From Isoetes taiwanensis (taxonomy: Eukaryota; Streptophyta; Lycopodiopsida; Isoetales; Isoetaceae), in assembly GCA_021234155.1 (NCBI GenBank), contig JAJEKV010000056.1:808664-872663 (forward strand): a stretch of 64,000 nucleotides of DNA, in the 5' to 3' direction. The notes under the pieces were generated by a model, which searched no databases, was not told the DNA's origin, and was given only the letters and a program-made list of their open reading frames with translations. The position numbers and the translations under genes were made by a program. Of the stretch, positions 46,501 through 57,704 are shown in pieces. Each line of letters starts with the position of its first letter. Positions within the stretch are counted from its first letter, which is position 1.

Positions 46501-48250
46501 GAACGGATGAGGGACTTCACATGGATCGCAAAAGTTTCCTTAAGACCCAATGGATAATGGTCACAGCATTTATTCAAATTTTGTTCATGGCCTCTAGTCG
46601 CTTCACTGGTCCCCGCTTCATTCTCAAAAAACAAGCCTCCATGCCTTCGGATAACCGCAGTTGAACATTCTTCCCTAGATCTAGGACCCTTTTAGAAGCT
46701 TTCAAGTCAGCTAATTCCCTAGCTTGTCGCAAATAGTGACTTGGTGTCGGTTTAGTGAACATGCCTCTACGCACAACCGTAACCCCTTGGCAAATAGATA
46801 TTGGCGTAATCGCTACATTGGTTGGCCAACCATACTTAAAACATGTCTCACCGCTCACATCCGCCTTCATGAACGTATCCTTGTATGCGAGCTCTACAAA
46901 GGAGTAAGTCCGAAAGCGCATCTTTCTTTTCCGCTTCGCGGTAATCTCCAAGAGCAATTTGCGCTTGGTGTCATCCTCTTCCTCACAAGAGATTAGGATC
47001 CCTTTGTTTGGCCATCTTGTTCCGCTTCTTTTCCTCGAAGAGAGTTAAGTCGAAGCTTGCCATTTGTCTTGGCAAGGTCAACGCATTCACTCGCACCCTC
47101 GCCCATTTCCTCTTCGTATGTGGTGGTCGTTGGTTGCTATAAGAATCGGCCCTTCATCATCTAAGGTGAGATCATATGGTACCGTGATCCGGGTCGCCCG
47201 GCCTTTGCTTTTTTGGCGTGATTAGAACCCTAATTAGTAGGGGTTTTCTTCCTCTTGAGCAATCGCGAAATGAAGATGAGCACTTTTTTAGAGTACTTTT
47301 CGTAACAAGAGATCACGCTTTGGCGGCATTTAAACCTAAATTAGTACAAATCACGCCATGCATGTTGGTATCTCCTATTATTGACCATGCTATGCTAATT
47401 TGAAACTAAATTATTTTGCATCCACATTTTAAGCTACATACCCTTCATGAATCCATATTTCACACTATTTAACCTCATTGAACATTGCTATCTCCAACTG
47501 CCTAACACCGCTATATTCTATATATAAACAAAGCAAAAAAATTATGTTCTACGTAACGGACAATCGAGCATTAATCGATGTTAATACTTAAAATTCATGC
47601 AAAGCATAATAACTCAAACTCATGCAAAGCATATTATCTCAAGGCAAGGAAATATCTCAAATTCATGCAAGCATAATACTCTCCACACAAAGGTGTATTC
47701 TCGTGGGCAAATTAAATACCTTGAATAGGGTTCTGTGGTATTCTCGTGGTATTCTCGATCAACGCCCTTCAAACTTGAGAAGAGCCGGGTTTAGAGATTC
47801 CTCTTCCACCGCCTTCGGCCCCGGTCCCCCGACCTCGATTCGCATTTTAGAAGACATCTCCCGAGTCGCCTAGTAACAGAGTCGGAAGGTCGCCGATACG
47901 GGCCGAAGCCGCCAAGAAATAGCTTTTTTTACCAGACGAGAAATAGAGAAATTTGAATTTCAAGAAAACACAAAATGCGCCAAATATTCTTGACACATAC
48001 AAATAATAATGACTAAGACCGCCCCCACGACTTCTTTCATTAAGTTTTTAAAACCAATCTACCCAAAAAGTATCCCGCCAAATTTATCCCGCCTAAACGA
48101 AGTTAACCTAATCTTTCTTCTAATTCGAATTTTCCCGACCGCCAGAAGTTTCCATAGCCTTCAAATTTTCTCAAATCAGCTTCAGAGACTCAAATCAGCC
48201 TTTCTCAAGAATGGCTACGTAATTCGGGTACTCATCTCATTCCAATAGCT
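43546..48250 (-). pseudogene. Unassigned minus-strand coding-like blocks upstream of the FCP1 domain
   Basis: Blocks include LYCERLLWVQEDVLCFVSDE and FLEPFLMHVLAKSPKGP (44330-44180), LHALSAAHDLECLKVI near 44770-44725, LRDPYEKLIRRVG near 45600, and a 127-residue stretch at 46957-46574 (MRFRTYSFVELAYKDTFMKA and LRQARELADLKASKRVLDLG). They share the FCP1 strand and are separated by motif-B-rich, intron-like stretches, so one long multi-exon gene is possible. I recognise no domain. Stops and frameshifts are frequent. Confidence 0.3.
45835..46095. repeat. CACGCCAGCG motif cluster (motif B)
   Basis: CACGCCAGCGTTTTCAAATC and its inverse, with variants such as ACACCGGGCGGAATTGATTT, alternate five or six times. 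Related CACGCC/GGCGTG motifs next to AATT-rich bases occur at about 43600-43750, 47210-47360, 49340-49560, 50310-50340 and 51490-51590. They are absent from the flanks carrying the TATAAATTTATA motif, which marks 42.7-51.6 kb as a distinct block. Confidence 0.6.
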
Positions 48251-48332
48251 TGAACATTAATTTCCAATAGTAGGTGTCTGAATAGCAATTTTCAAGCAAA
48301 GGTCAAGATGAATGTTTCATGTTAACTACAAA

Positions 48333-48545
48333 TCAGAAAAGGAAAGTAGGATTATGCAAGATCGACTCCATCGATCCGATCAGAACCGCCATGGAATTCG
48401 CCGGGGATAAGTATGTCCGAAAGTTACGTTGATTAATCGCCGCGCTTATGGATGAAGCTTTTACTCGCAGACATTCCCGGTGGGGATACGGGTTGGAGAA
48501 AGTGTTGGAACATTTGTTGCATGGCCAAGAAACCGCTAAAAAAGG
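48333..48545 (+). pseudogene. Short plus-strand coding-like block, unassigned
   Basis: In one frame the plus strand reads IRTAMEFAGDKYVRKLR, a stop, then LIAALMDEAFTRRHSRWGYG and LEKVLEHLLHGQETAKK. The amphipathic, well-mixed composition over about 60 codons looks like real protein. I cannot name a family. Confidence 0.3.
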
Positions 48546-48549
48546 TATG

Positions 48550-50790
48550 TAACATGTATTACATTGTAGAAATATAGAAGTAGACAAAATTTGTTGTATT
48601 CATTGGAAAAAGATTACAATTGTATATAATCGGATAAACCGGATAAACCGCATAAAATCCCTGACTATCGCTTTCAAGCCCGGGCCATCGAGTAGCCGGG
48701 CTATCGATACTCCCATTTCCATTGCCGGGCATAGTGAATTTTCTCGTAAAACCCCAAAGAAAAACACCGTGCTCTAGCTCCACCACCCCCGGGCCGCTTC
48801 CACCTCCACCCTCCCCGCCTCCTCGCCTCCGCCTCCCGCCCATTGGTTGAACCTCCAATGCATCAGTGATAGCGCCATGCGGTAGTGGTTCCATTGGTTG
48901 AGCCATCTCCATTGCATCGATACCGCCTGTGGTAGTGGTTCGTGGTTGGGGCATCCGGGCATAGAGGCTAACCACTAAGAAACGCTAGCCCTCATTTTGA
49001 ATCTCGAAGCCGACGGATGCGTAGATTCACTCGATCAATGCATGTACCGTGATTCTCAAGTGATTAGATAAGAGGGCCAGCCTCCGCGGCGATTGCAAGG
49101 GCCCCGTGAGCCCAGATCTATCATTGCCCCCAAGGCCGCCATCATCATTACTTGATCCAAGTACCTGTGGGTTGCAAGATCGGTGCTCCAGCCGAACCGG
49201 TGCTCTACCGCGTTCAACCGACCGAGATTGGAGCCAAACCGAGTCGGGCCGCGGTGATTGCTGGCCCAAATGTAATTCCAATCCATCTTCGCCACCAACC
49301 GGGTGATTAATGTAACCCGGCATCTATCAATAGGAAGTGAGCTGAGTATCGCGATTCACCGGGCGGTTATATTTATTTATTTATAAACTTAGAAACTAAG
49401 AGACACGCCCGGGGTGTTTAGCGTAAAAGTTGAAAGTAGGGATATAATTGTTTGCACGCCAGCCGCGGTAAACCGCTATATAGGAAAATTATACACGCCG
49501 CAGGGAGGGAGATTAGGGAGAAATAGATAGATAGGTAAATAAAGGCCGCGGTAAATAATTGCCCCGCCTTTATCTATTTACTTATCTATATCCAGATGCA
49601 TGTTTTTTTTTTCTCCTCCTCACGAATGCACGCCGAAATGCGGTATTCATGTTGAAGGCTGTTGTTACCATAAAACACGCTTTAGCGTGTTTCAAATATT
49701 ATCTTCAGATTTTTCTAATGCTTTCTACTACACTTATTCATAATAGAAACTTGCATGCAATAGCATGATTAATTCAGAAGAGAAACTCAAGAATTTACTG
49801 AACAAAAGAAGCGCATGAAGTTTATAAAAACTATTCTCGGTTTTCATAAACATCATCCGCTTCCTCGCCGAAAGCAAATGCAAAAGCTTGTCTTCTTGGA
49901 TTAAACCCCGCCATTGAGATGCAACTTAAAACTAAATGAAAACTAACCTTGAGTTCTCGAGGTCGGAAGGATTCAAGAACGGAGGACTATGCTTGTGGTT
50001 TTAATTCGAGGTTTTTTCGATTCGCAGACCTTAGTCCTCCGCTTTTGGTTTTAATTCGAAGTCTCCGATTTCCTCCGCTACGATGCTACGTAACAAAAGG
50101 CTGAGTCTTTTAGTAAGTTAGGAATTGCCGAAAACCAAACATCTAACATTGATGAATATAAATCTGCTCACCAAGATTTCGGACGGCGGATCCAAACACG
50201 CCAGGTTTAAACCGCAAATCGTATGAAGGAAGGAAGAAAATGTAGGAACTTTGAGAGCGTAAAATGGATTTATATAGGCACAATTAGAAAAAAAGTTAGC
50301 GGAATAATTGATTGCTTGAATTAAACACCGGGCGCACGGCCTTCCCGCCGCATTACGACATGTATATGGTATATATGGAGAATATTGCATTTCATGCAAT
50401 AAATTTCAAGGCATTTTATTCCATTTATTGCATTCGAAAAAATAGAATTTAGAAATTTTATATAGGCTACATTAAAAAATGATTTTAAAGGCAAAATTAT
50501 GAAGGCTAAAAAATGACTTGTAAGGTTGGGGAATTGTTTTAGGTCGTGATAGGAAAATTTCCTATGGTTACCGTGGATGAATCGTAGATTTTCATGTGGT
50601 TGATTTATAGTGTTCCCGAGACTTTGTTGAGACAAAATTTGCAGATACAAAATTTTAGAGATAACAATTTTGGAGACAAAATAATTGGAGAAAACAGCTT
50701 GATTTAATTCAAATAATTTTATGTACGTAAAAACTGCTCAAGAACACTATTTGAAGAAAATTTTATGACTAAAAACCGCTTTTGATTTCA
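48550..50790. other. No recognisable gene; GC-rich low-complexity and motif B
   Basis: 48660-49320 is GC-richer, with overlapping ORFs on both strands and (CCNCC) low complexity. 49330-49560 and 50280-50340 carry motif B. The minus-strand ORFs at 50118-50650 have no domain I recognise. Confidence 0.3.
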
Positions 50791-50869
50791 TTCATAAGAG
50801 GAGAATGTACAGATGCCCAAGGCTTTTCACAAAATTACAGAAAAAAATGCCCTGAGAGGCGGTCCAAAG

Positions 50870-51260
50870 CTTCAGAAGCAAAAAAAAAAAAGGGGGCCGG
50901 ATCCTGAGATCATTGATCTTCCACGCCCCGAACAAAGAAGGAAGAAAGGTGTTAGAAAAGAAAGAAAGGTGAAAAAAAAAAAAAAAATCAGACATGCAAA
51001 CCCCGCTCATCTCTTTAACCATTCTAAAACCGGTCAATCCCTCGACCTTCCTCCTCATCCTCTTCCTCCCTCCCTCCTCCTCTTCCTCCTCCTCCTCTTC
51101 TTCGAGATTTCATTCTCTCGCTTCGTGGTCAAGCCAACCCTGAAGCAGAGCGGTTTTCATGCTCTTGGGAGGACATCTCCTCCTCTTCCTCCTCCCTCCT
51201 CTTCCTCCTCTTCCTCCTCTCGAGAATCGAGGAATCGAGGAGCTCAACTCCTCCTCTTCC
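50870..51260. repeat. Low-complexity A-rich and CTCCTCTTCC tracts
   Basis: Runs of A (50880-50891, 50974-50985) and repeated CTCCTCTTCCTC create a 182-codon Lys/Ser/Pro/Leu-rich plus-strand ORF and a complementary Glu-rich minus reading. The 51080-51290 part in the minus frame (acidic Glu/Arg run) could be an N-terminal exon of the minus-strand gene, but low complexity makes this unprovable. Confidence 0.45.
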
Positions 51261-51988
51261 ATGTCAAAATCAAGATCATCCTCCGAATCGGAATCGAGGA
51301 GAATTGGGCAAGAAAATCTATGAGGGGGAAGAGAGGGTTTTTCAACCCGACGCCTCTTTGACGAGACCTCGGTTCTTCATGAAGTTCGAGCTACCGAGGT
51401 CAACGCCCATGGCATGCAAAAAAAAAAAAATTGGGACGTAATGGTCTTGAGAGCTGAACCGGATTTATATAGGGTTAATTAGAAATTAGCGTGAATAATT
51501 TATTGCCTCAAATAACACGCCAGCGCATTTAAATTCTCCGCCAGCCTATATTATCTAGGGTATATTATTATGGATAATAAATTTCACGCCTATTAGTTAT
51601 ATGTCTTTTTTCAGATCATATATCCAAATTTTCGATAATTAAAATTTGATATATTTATATAAATGTCATTTCCTTTGTTGTTGCCATGAAAATTTTTGTT
51701 TTAAATGATTTCTTTTGCCATTTACCATTGTTATTATTATATTAAACCTATTTCCAAGGAATTTTTGCTTTTAAAAAAATTTGATTTACCTCTACATATT
51801 CCATAAATGTAATGCATTTTTTATCTTATGGTGTAATAATTTTTCTTACTCATTGACTAAAAAGGGTGCAATTTGCCTAGGTCAATGGTGCCCCTCCAAC
51901 TCAAGATGGTGAAAAGAGCAATATCAATGAAAACCAACTCCTAGCAAGAATGTTGAAGAAAACAATTAGTCCTCTATAGTAGGGTGCA

Positions 51989-54650
51989 ATGGAGGAACAA
52001 GAAGGTGAGAATCATGCACAAGTGCAACAAGGAAATAGTAGGCCAAGGAGTCATTGTGCTAGCAGATCCCCGGGTCAAGCCGTTAATGATGAAAGGCTAG
52101 GGGAAGACAATATTGGTATTGCAATTTCGATGTTGGAAGACAACCGAAAGGTAAAGGTTTGGGTGACAAGGAATGTTTTGGTTGTGTCAAGCAATTGGAG
52201 GTTCCTTTGCATCATGGCATGGCCTATAAGTAGTGTTCAATTTGTGGAGGATTATATTTTTCCAGAGCCCGAGGTTGTTGGGGACAATGATTGTCTTGAT
52301 ATTGATCCATTGGCAGTTGGAACTCTAAACCTAGGCAAAAGGGGAGAAGTATCGCTTTGCCGACATTATCCTAGCAAAAGAGCCAAGTTGATTAGTGACA
52401 CCAAACGTGAGACAATGGTGAAGGTTAGGGGCTCGATTGTTGTTGAGTGATTGTATGCAATTCTTCACAATAGAACAATTGGTGGAAGCAAGAGCCACTT
52501 TTCAAGAGTATAATCGTTGATGAGAGGAGGACCTACATGTACACAATCTTCGAAAGCATGCACTTCAAGATGAAAGAAACCCAAACAAAAGATACCCTTT
52601 GCTAGGCAAATGGATATGTGCAAAAGCATGGCAGAGTATCCATGCAATTCCAACTTCTTCATGGCATAATTGGCAAAAAAAAAAAAGAGGGGAACAGGAT
52701 TGCTTTTACATGGAAATAATGGTTTGTTGAGACCAACAGCCTAGGACCCCCGGCCGCCGTGGAGATATTTGAAAAATATATTGATTTCAATGCAGAGTCT
52801 ATGCCACACAAAAGCGTAAGGGATGAAAAGGGAAGAGCAGCTTGTTGAGAAAAGGTTGCCATCACATTGTACTCAAAAGAGTATTTTGGAAGAAGTGAAT
52901 TCCCCTACTGAGAATTGGGAATTCTTCCAATATCCCAACCTAGCTTTAGTAGGTTATGGAAGAAGCATTTCAATCATGTCACCATAGCAACTTCAAACAA
53001 CTTTGCAAAGTGCAATTTATGTGCTAAGTTGAAGGAGACTCTTGATAAGACTGTGCAACCTAGTCAAAGGGCTAGGATAAGGGAGCATATGAAGGACCAT
53101 ATGACTCTGACCAACTATCATGTAGATCATGTTATTGGATGTGGAGGACTTTATCCGCATTGGAACCCAATAACTATTTATGTATTATACATGACAAGAT
53201 GGACCAGCAAAAGACTTGTCTTCCACAATTCAAGTACATACCAAAGTCATGTGGAAGATCATACCCCTTTACGCATCTCAATGATCGGGCAATCTTGCAT
53301 GGGCGTAATCAAACCTACTATGGCCATTTTAGTTTGGAGTTGTGGAGTGATGGTCCAGATTTTCATATTGGGAGTATCATGAGGTGTTTGAGAAACTATG
53401 AAAATGGATACAATGGTCACCTCCAGGACCTTTACAAACTAGCCGTGCACTACATAGAGCATTGTTAGATGGAAACCCTAACAATATTGAAAAGTTCAAA
53501 GAAGGCAAGGTTTAGGAAGCATGGGTCTAATGAACATGTTGGAGCTTCAACTTCACGTATAAACCTCAAGATCTACCCAAAAGGTTTCTCTTGCAACTTG
53601 ATAATTGTAGTGGCCAAAATAAGAACAGTGGATGTTTTCTTTCCATCCTACTTAACACCGTGGGGATATTTGAAAGAGTTAATTTAGGGTTTCTATGCCC
53701 CGGCATACCCATGAGGATGTGGATGCATTATTTGGCAAATATAGTTGTATAATCAAGCAGCAAACAAGGACCAACTTTCCTAGGCTAATGGAAATCTTGC
53801 ATGAATGCACTACTCCAAACCCTATAGCTTCTCTCATAGAAGAAGTGCCCGATTGGAAGAGCTTTGTGGATGGTTATACATTGGATCTTGAAGGTCATTC
53901 CGTGCCTCCTCGCAGTTCACTTTTGGGTGAGAGATGGGATTCCAATCTTCCAATGGAAGATGAGACCTTCGTGAGGATGAGTGGAGAGGAGGGGAGGAAA
54001 TATGCATGAGAGATGAGAATGGCAAGCCTATGATACCTCTAGGTCAACCAAAAGCTTTAAAACCCATCAAGAAGTGAAGCAATTGGGATTGACTAAGGAA
54101 GGAATCCAAGACTATATAAAGCATTGGCAAACCAATCCGCATGACACCAACCCGCCTTGGTGGCTTACCGGAAGAAGGTGATTAACCCGTTGGGGGGAGA
54201 TAGACACATCCTCGATGAATTGAAAGAAGGGTGGTTGCCTAAGACTAGGTGGAAGACCTTAGCGTGTGCCGAGGATTTTGATGACACCGTAAGTAGCATT
54301 CGCAAGCAATATGCTCCTCCTCCTTCCGACAAACACTATGTTGGTCCTAAGAACAATAGGCCAAAGTTTCTAGGCATGGATGCTTATGAACCTTCCAATC
54401 GACTTGGAATGCCACCAATTTGTGGTAGTAAAGCCATCGATTTAGATACATATCCAAAGGTGGTTGGGGTTCACTATCTCCTCGATATTTGCAAAGAAGA
54501 AGGTAATATTAACTTCAACCATGTGCGGGTGGAATGGTGGTGTCCAAAGGCATCGCTTGACCAACGACGGATAAAGAAAGGTACTCGATTGTTGGACAAA
54601 GAGATGGAGGAGAAACCGAAAGTGATCCCGATCTTTATTAGACTATGAAA
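51989..54650 (+). pseudogene. DUF7869-like protein 2 (candidate transposase), broken
   Basis: An ORF of 153 residues (51989-52450) forms the head. Further plus-strand blocks: FSRLWKKHFNHVTIATSNNF and AKCNLCAKLKETLDKTVQPS (to 53060); CIIHDKMDQQKTCLPQF near 53185-53235; YYGHFSLELWSDGPDFHIGS; LDNCSGQNKN near 53597-53626; GHTHEDVDALFGKY near 53702-53743; then PDWKSFVDGY and a tail to about 54650 (VEWWCPKASLDQRRIKKGTR). The three acidic motifs are cleaner than in copy 1. The first block C-x2-C-x2-LK parallels CATCSELK of copy 1. Frameshifts occur near 52450, 53150, 53690 and 54010. It runs opposite to copy 1 and is strongly diverged from it. Confidence 0.6.
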
Positions 54651-54659
54651 GTGTTTTGT

Positions 54660-55035
54660 ACTCATGGACTCCAAACACTATTCCAGCTAGAAATGCGAGA
54701 ATTACAATACCGTGATGTCGAAGAAGGCTATGATATCATTGGGGGTGCTTGAAGAAAGTTGAATAACTATGTAAATTTTTGTTATCACGCTTTTATGATA
54801 TGGTGCTATATTGTGAAATATTGACTATTTTGTAAATAACATGATATTACGCTTTCATAATTTTGAGGTGAAATGAATTTGAATATGCTAAAAATGCAAT
54901 ATGAAATTTGTCCCAAAATAAGACATAAACCCAATTTAATTGAATGATGGTTATAATGATAACTACTTTCAGCCGGCATTCAGAGATGGTCAAGTAAGTA
55001 AATGCTCTTCTTTCTATGTTTTGTAGTATGTTTAG
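54660..55035. other. No gene seen
   Basis: AT-rich stretch between the end of DUF7869-like gene 2 and the next motif cluster; only short chance ORFs. Confidence 0.4.
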
Positions 55036-55290
55036 CGTGGTTACAGTAAGTAGACGTGTATAAATTTATACCGTAATAGTATAAATTTATAATAAGGACT
55101 AGTCACTGTGAGGGGCTTATACCGCGACGGTATAAATTTATATCAAGGATTAGATGTTTAAATTTATAATGCGGGTCGGGCACGTATAAATTTATACCGT
55201 CCCTAGTCATGTATAAATTTATACTGGCAGCCTAGTCAGCGTATAAATTTATACCGCGGTCTGATTCGTGAGTAAATTTATACCGGGTGA
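55036..55290. repeat. Second cluster of TATAAATTTATA near-palindromes
   Basis: About seven copies in 255 bp, several extended to GTATAAATTTATACCG. Same motif as at 40251-40995. Further copies lie at 56373-56512 (four) and 57222-57235 (one). Confidence 0.75.
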
Positions 55291-55399
55291 CTACACACAA
55301 TTATGCAAAAGATGGGGCAAAGTGGGCTGTGCAGCATATTCTCTTCGCTTAAGCAACACTAAATCCACGTTTGACTCCATTTTATTGTAGGATCTTCAA

Positions 55400-56335
55400 G
55401 AAAGAATTTTTTGTATGTTCAAGATGGTGAGCTTAAAGAGCAAGCCAGCCCGCAGTGGAAAAAAAAAAAAGGGTGGAGAATCAAAACAAAAAATATGAGC
55501 ATCACTGACGCAGTTTTTCATGTGGTGCGTAAAAGTAAAGAAATTTTTTTTAGCCTTTTTGAAAAGTCGTACAAGGAATTTACATTAGACTTAAATGGCC
55601 AAGGAAGCTAAGACGTAAGCCACATTTGCAATGCCGTTTCTTCTACATTTTTGGTCTTGGTTAACATGTTTCTTCTTTGCAAATGTAAAGATACACACCG
55701 TCAAAGCCGAAAGTTAATGAAGCAGCTAAACCTAGAGGACCTGGGAGGAGTGCAAGCTTCACATGCCCAAGTTGTACCCTGGATAGTATTCATTAGAGAG
55801 CTTATTTGTTAACTTAGTGGTCGGGTGGTAAGTTTTGCTAAAATAGGCCCCCGTGGTTTGTGCCTTTTTCTCACAATATTCTTACGTAACAAGAAAAAAA
55901 GGGGCTCCTCGCTGATTTTAAACCTCGGGTTCAGAGGGGCCAAGGAAGAGGAAAGTAAGGCAATCGAACAACAGGAAAGGAGGTCGCCACCAGCGTACAT
56001 TAATTTTGCGAAAAGATTTACAACGCTTGGTCGTGACCGCATGTACGTAGTTGTTGAGGGTGATCGCATCGCAGGCCGGGGACGCTTTGGAGAAGCGTAA
56101 CTTTACATTATGCATTGCGTATATTCCCTATGGTTTCAAAAATTAAGGAAAGCGCTTGACGCAGGGAGGCTTTCACGCATCGCAAAGTCCACCTTTTGGA
56201 AGGCCTCGAAGGAAGTCACCTTATCTCGGCTAACCGAGGGTCATCATTTTACTATTCGACCTACAAACAATGTCGGTGTTAAACCTATGGGAGCCGCTCC
56301 AGAATGTCAAGGCTTTGAAAAATCGCTATGGTAAG
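55400..56335 (+). pseudogene. Plus-strand coding-like remnant between motif clusters, unassigned
   Basis: Three open blocks: 55411-55611 (VFHVVRKSKEIFFSLFEKSY), 55825-56100 (a basic/acidic segment ending FAKRFTTLGRDRMYVVVEGD and GRGRFGEA), and 56110-56334. They are flanked by motif clusters on both sides like the other genes of the element. GRGRFGE resembles a kinase glycine loop, but no other kinase motif follows, so I do not assign it. Confidence 0.3.
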
Positions 56336-56369
56336 CTTTTACTTAACGCTTTTCTTTTTAGTAACTCCA

Positions 56370-56515
56370 CTGCGATAAATTTATACCACAATCCCACTTA
56401 AGGTTTAAATTTTATATAGCAAGGCAATAATCAGATAAATTTATATACCGGTTAGTAGCTCGCAAGATAAATTTATACGTTAAAGGCAACCCTAGTATAA
56501 ATTTATACCGCCACA
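56370..56515. repeat. Third cluster of TATAAATTTATA motifs
   Basis: Four copies, several preceded by AG instead of GG, within 145 bp, directly after the unassigned gene remnant. Confidence 0.65.
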
Positions 56516-57674
56516 CCATCGAAAGCTAACTTATTTTCCTTGTTTTATTTTTACTAATATTTCATTGTTGTGCCGCTTGGGTGCTTAAACAAACCGTTAT
56601 GGGTCAGCGGTGGTGGTCCGCCGCTTTGTAAGTTGTTTCGGCATTTTCACATAGGGTTTGGCTAGCCATAGACGCCAAAACCATGGTTCACTTTTTAATA
56701 CGTTTAATGAGAAGACTCTCCCCGCACGCGCTTCAGCCTCCCTACGTGTTTTGCAAAAGTAAGAGACCCATTATCGGCTAAGGCGCTGCGGGTGTCCCAT
56801 TATCGGGGTTACAAATGACTTATTAATAATTTGATATATTGGTTTTCAGCCTGGGATCGATCTAGACGATTTTCGCTCAGTAATTCATTGTGCCAGCTTT
56901 GGCGCTTCTTGCTGTGGGCTAATGTTGTCTCCGGCCGCATATAGACCGACAAAATAAGTTTCATCGTGACTGTGATAAGCTCTGTGAATCCTTTCCCCGA
57001 TGAAACGAGGAACCGGAGCAAAATGCTGCACATACGTAAATCCAACTCACTCTAATGGGAAGAAGAGATGAGGAGGTGGAGTTCGCCGACTGAGCCCGGT
57101 GCCTCGAGCCGAGAAACTGCACTGCACCATTGAATCAAGGGGCGCTCGCTATTATAACCTCAAGTAAGAGACCGATCCTAAGGGGAGAGAGAGAGAGTCC
57201 TCGTGGACCGGGAAGAGCCACTCGCATAAATTTATACGCATTTAAAGACAAACTATCTTTCATTGTAATCTATGTGCTAAGAATTTCAATATATTTTGAT
57301 GAAGATTTTTCAACTGAAAACTTCTTGTTCCTTCAACAATGCTTAATTAGAACAATTCATTTTTATTCATGATTTTAATTTTTCTTTTCTATGTTTGATT
57401 TTCTTAGTACTTATATTGCTTGCAAAAACACAAAACTATAAGTTTCCTTCTCTATTTTCAAAGAACAAATACTTAATGAGTTTTTAAATGTAATGTTCTC
57501 TCCTCAAAAAACAAGTTTTTTTGCCCTTCTTAAAAAATGAAAAAGGCTTCAAAAATGTTGCTTTTTTTGGGGTATTTTTGAATGCTATTTGCTCAACAAT
57601 CTATTTTGCTCCCTATTTTGTCCATTTTTTCAAGTTTCCAATTTTATAAAGGAATTTTCAAACGCACCTCCTTA
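56516..57674. other. Right part of the ~21-kb element, no recognisable gene
   Basis: Short ORFs only (56809-57045 minus, 57130-57372 plus). The last ~430 bp are very AT-rich with T and A runs, matching the left subterminal zone in composition. Confidence 0.4.
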
Positions 57675-57704
57675 AATAAGTATGCTTCTCATTTAAACCT
57701 TGTT
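57675..57704 (-). repeat. Right terminal inverted repeat of the ~21-kb element
   Basis: Reverse complement reads AACAAGGTTTAAATGAGAAG then CATACTTATT, aligning with 36715-36742 with a 2-3 base gap. Confidence 0.6.

Larger units (their letters stand above)
36715..57704. mobile_element. ~21-kb element with AACAARGTTTAAA termini carrying DUF7869-like genes
   Basis: The left end reads AACAAAGTTTAAAATGA and the reversed right end AACAAGGTTTAAATGA; similarity continues, with gaps, to ACTTATTT, giving an imperfect ~28-bp terminal inverted repeat. TGAT flanks it on both sides (36711-36714, 57705-57708), and removing the element and one TGAT restores the TRIM sequence CTCTGATACCAAATG of copy 1. Contents: two DUF7869-like genes, ParB-like and FCP1-like remnants, and clusters of GGTATAAATTTATACC. 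A 4-bp duplication with a DDD-like protein recalls Sola elements. It is not a Polinton (no polymerase B seen, 6-bp duplication expected) or Helitron (no Rep/helicase seen). All genes look decayed. Confidence 0.65.

Noticed and set aside
50813-51361. 182-codon plus-strand ORF
   Set aside because: Built from A-runs and CTCCTCTTCC repeats; low complexity, no motif.
55825-56100. Protein kinase domain, from the string GRGRFGEA
   Set aside because: Only the glycine-loop-like string is present; no lysine, HRD or DFG motifs follow in any frame.
36715-57704. Polinton/Maverick, Helitron or integrated large DNA virus
   Set aside because: No DNA polymerase B, packaging ATPase, capsid, Rep/helicase or retroviral-type integrase is visible; the terminal repeat and 4-bp duplication also do not fit Polintons or Helitrons.
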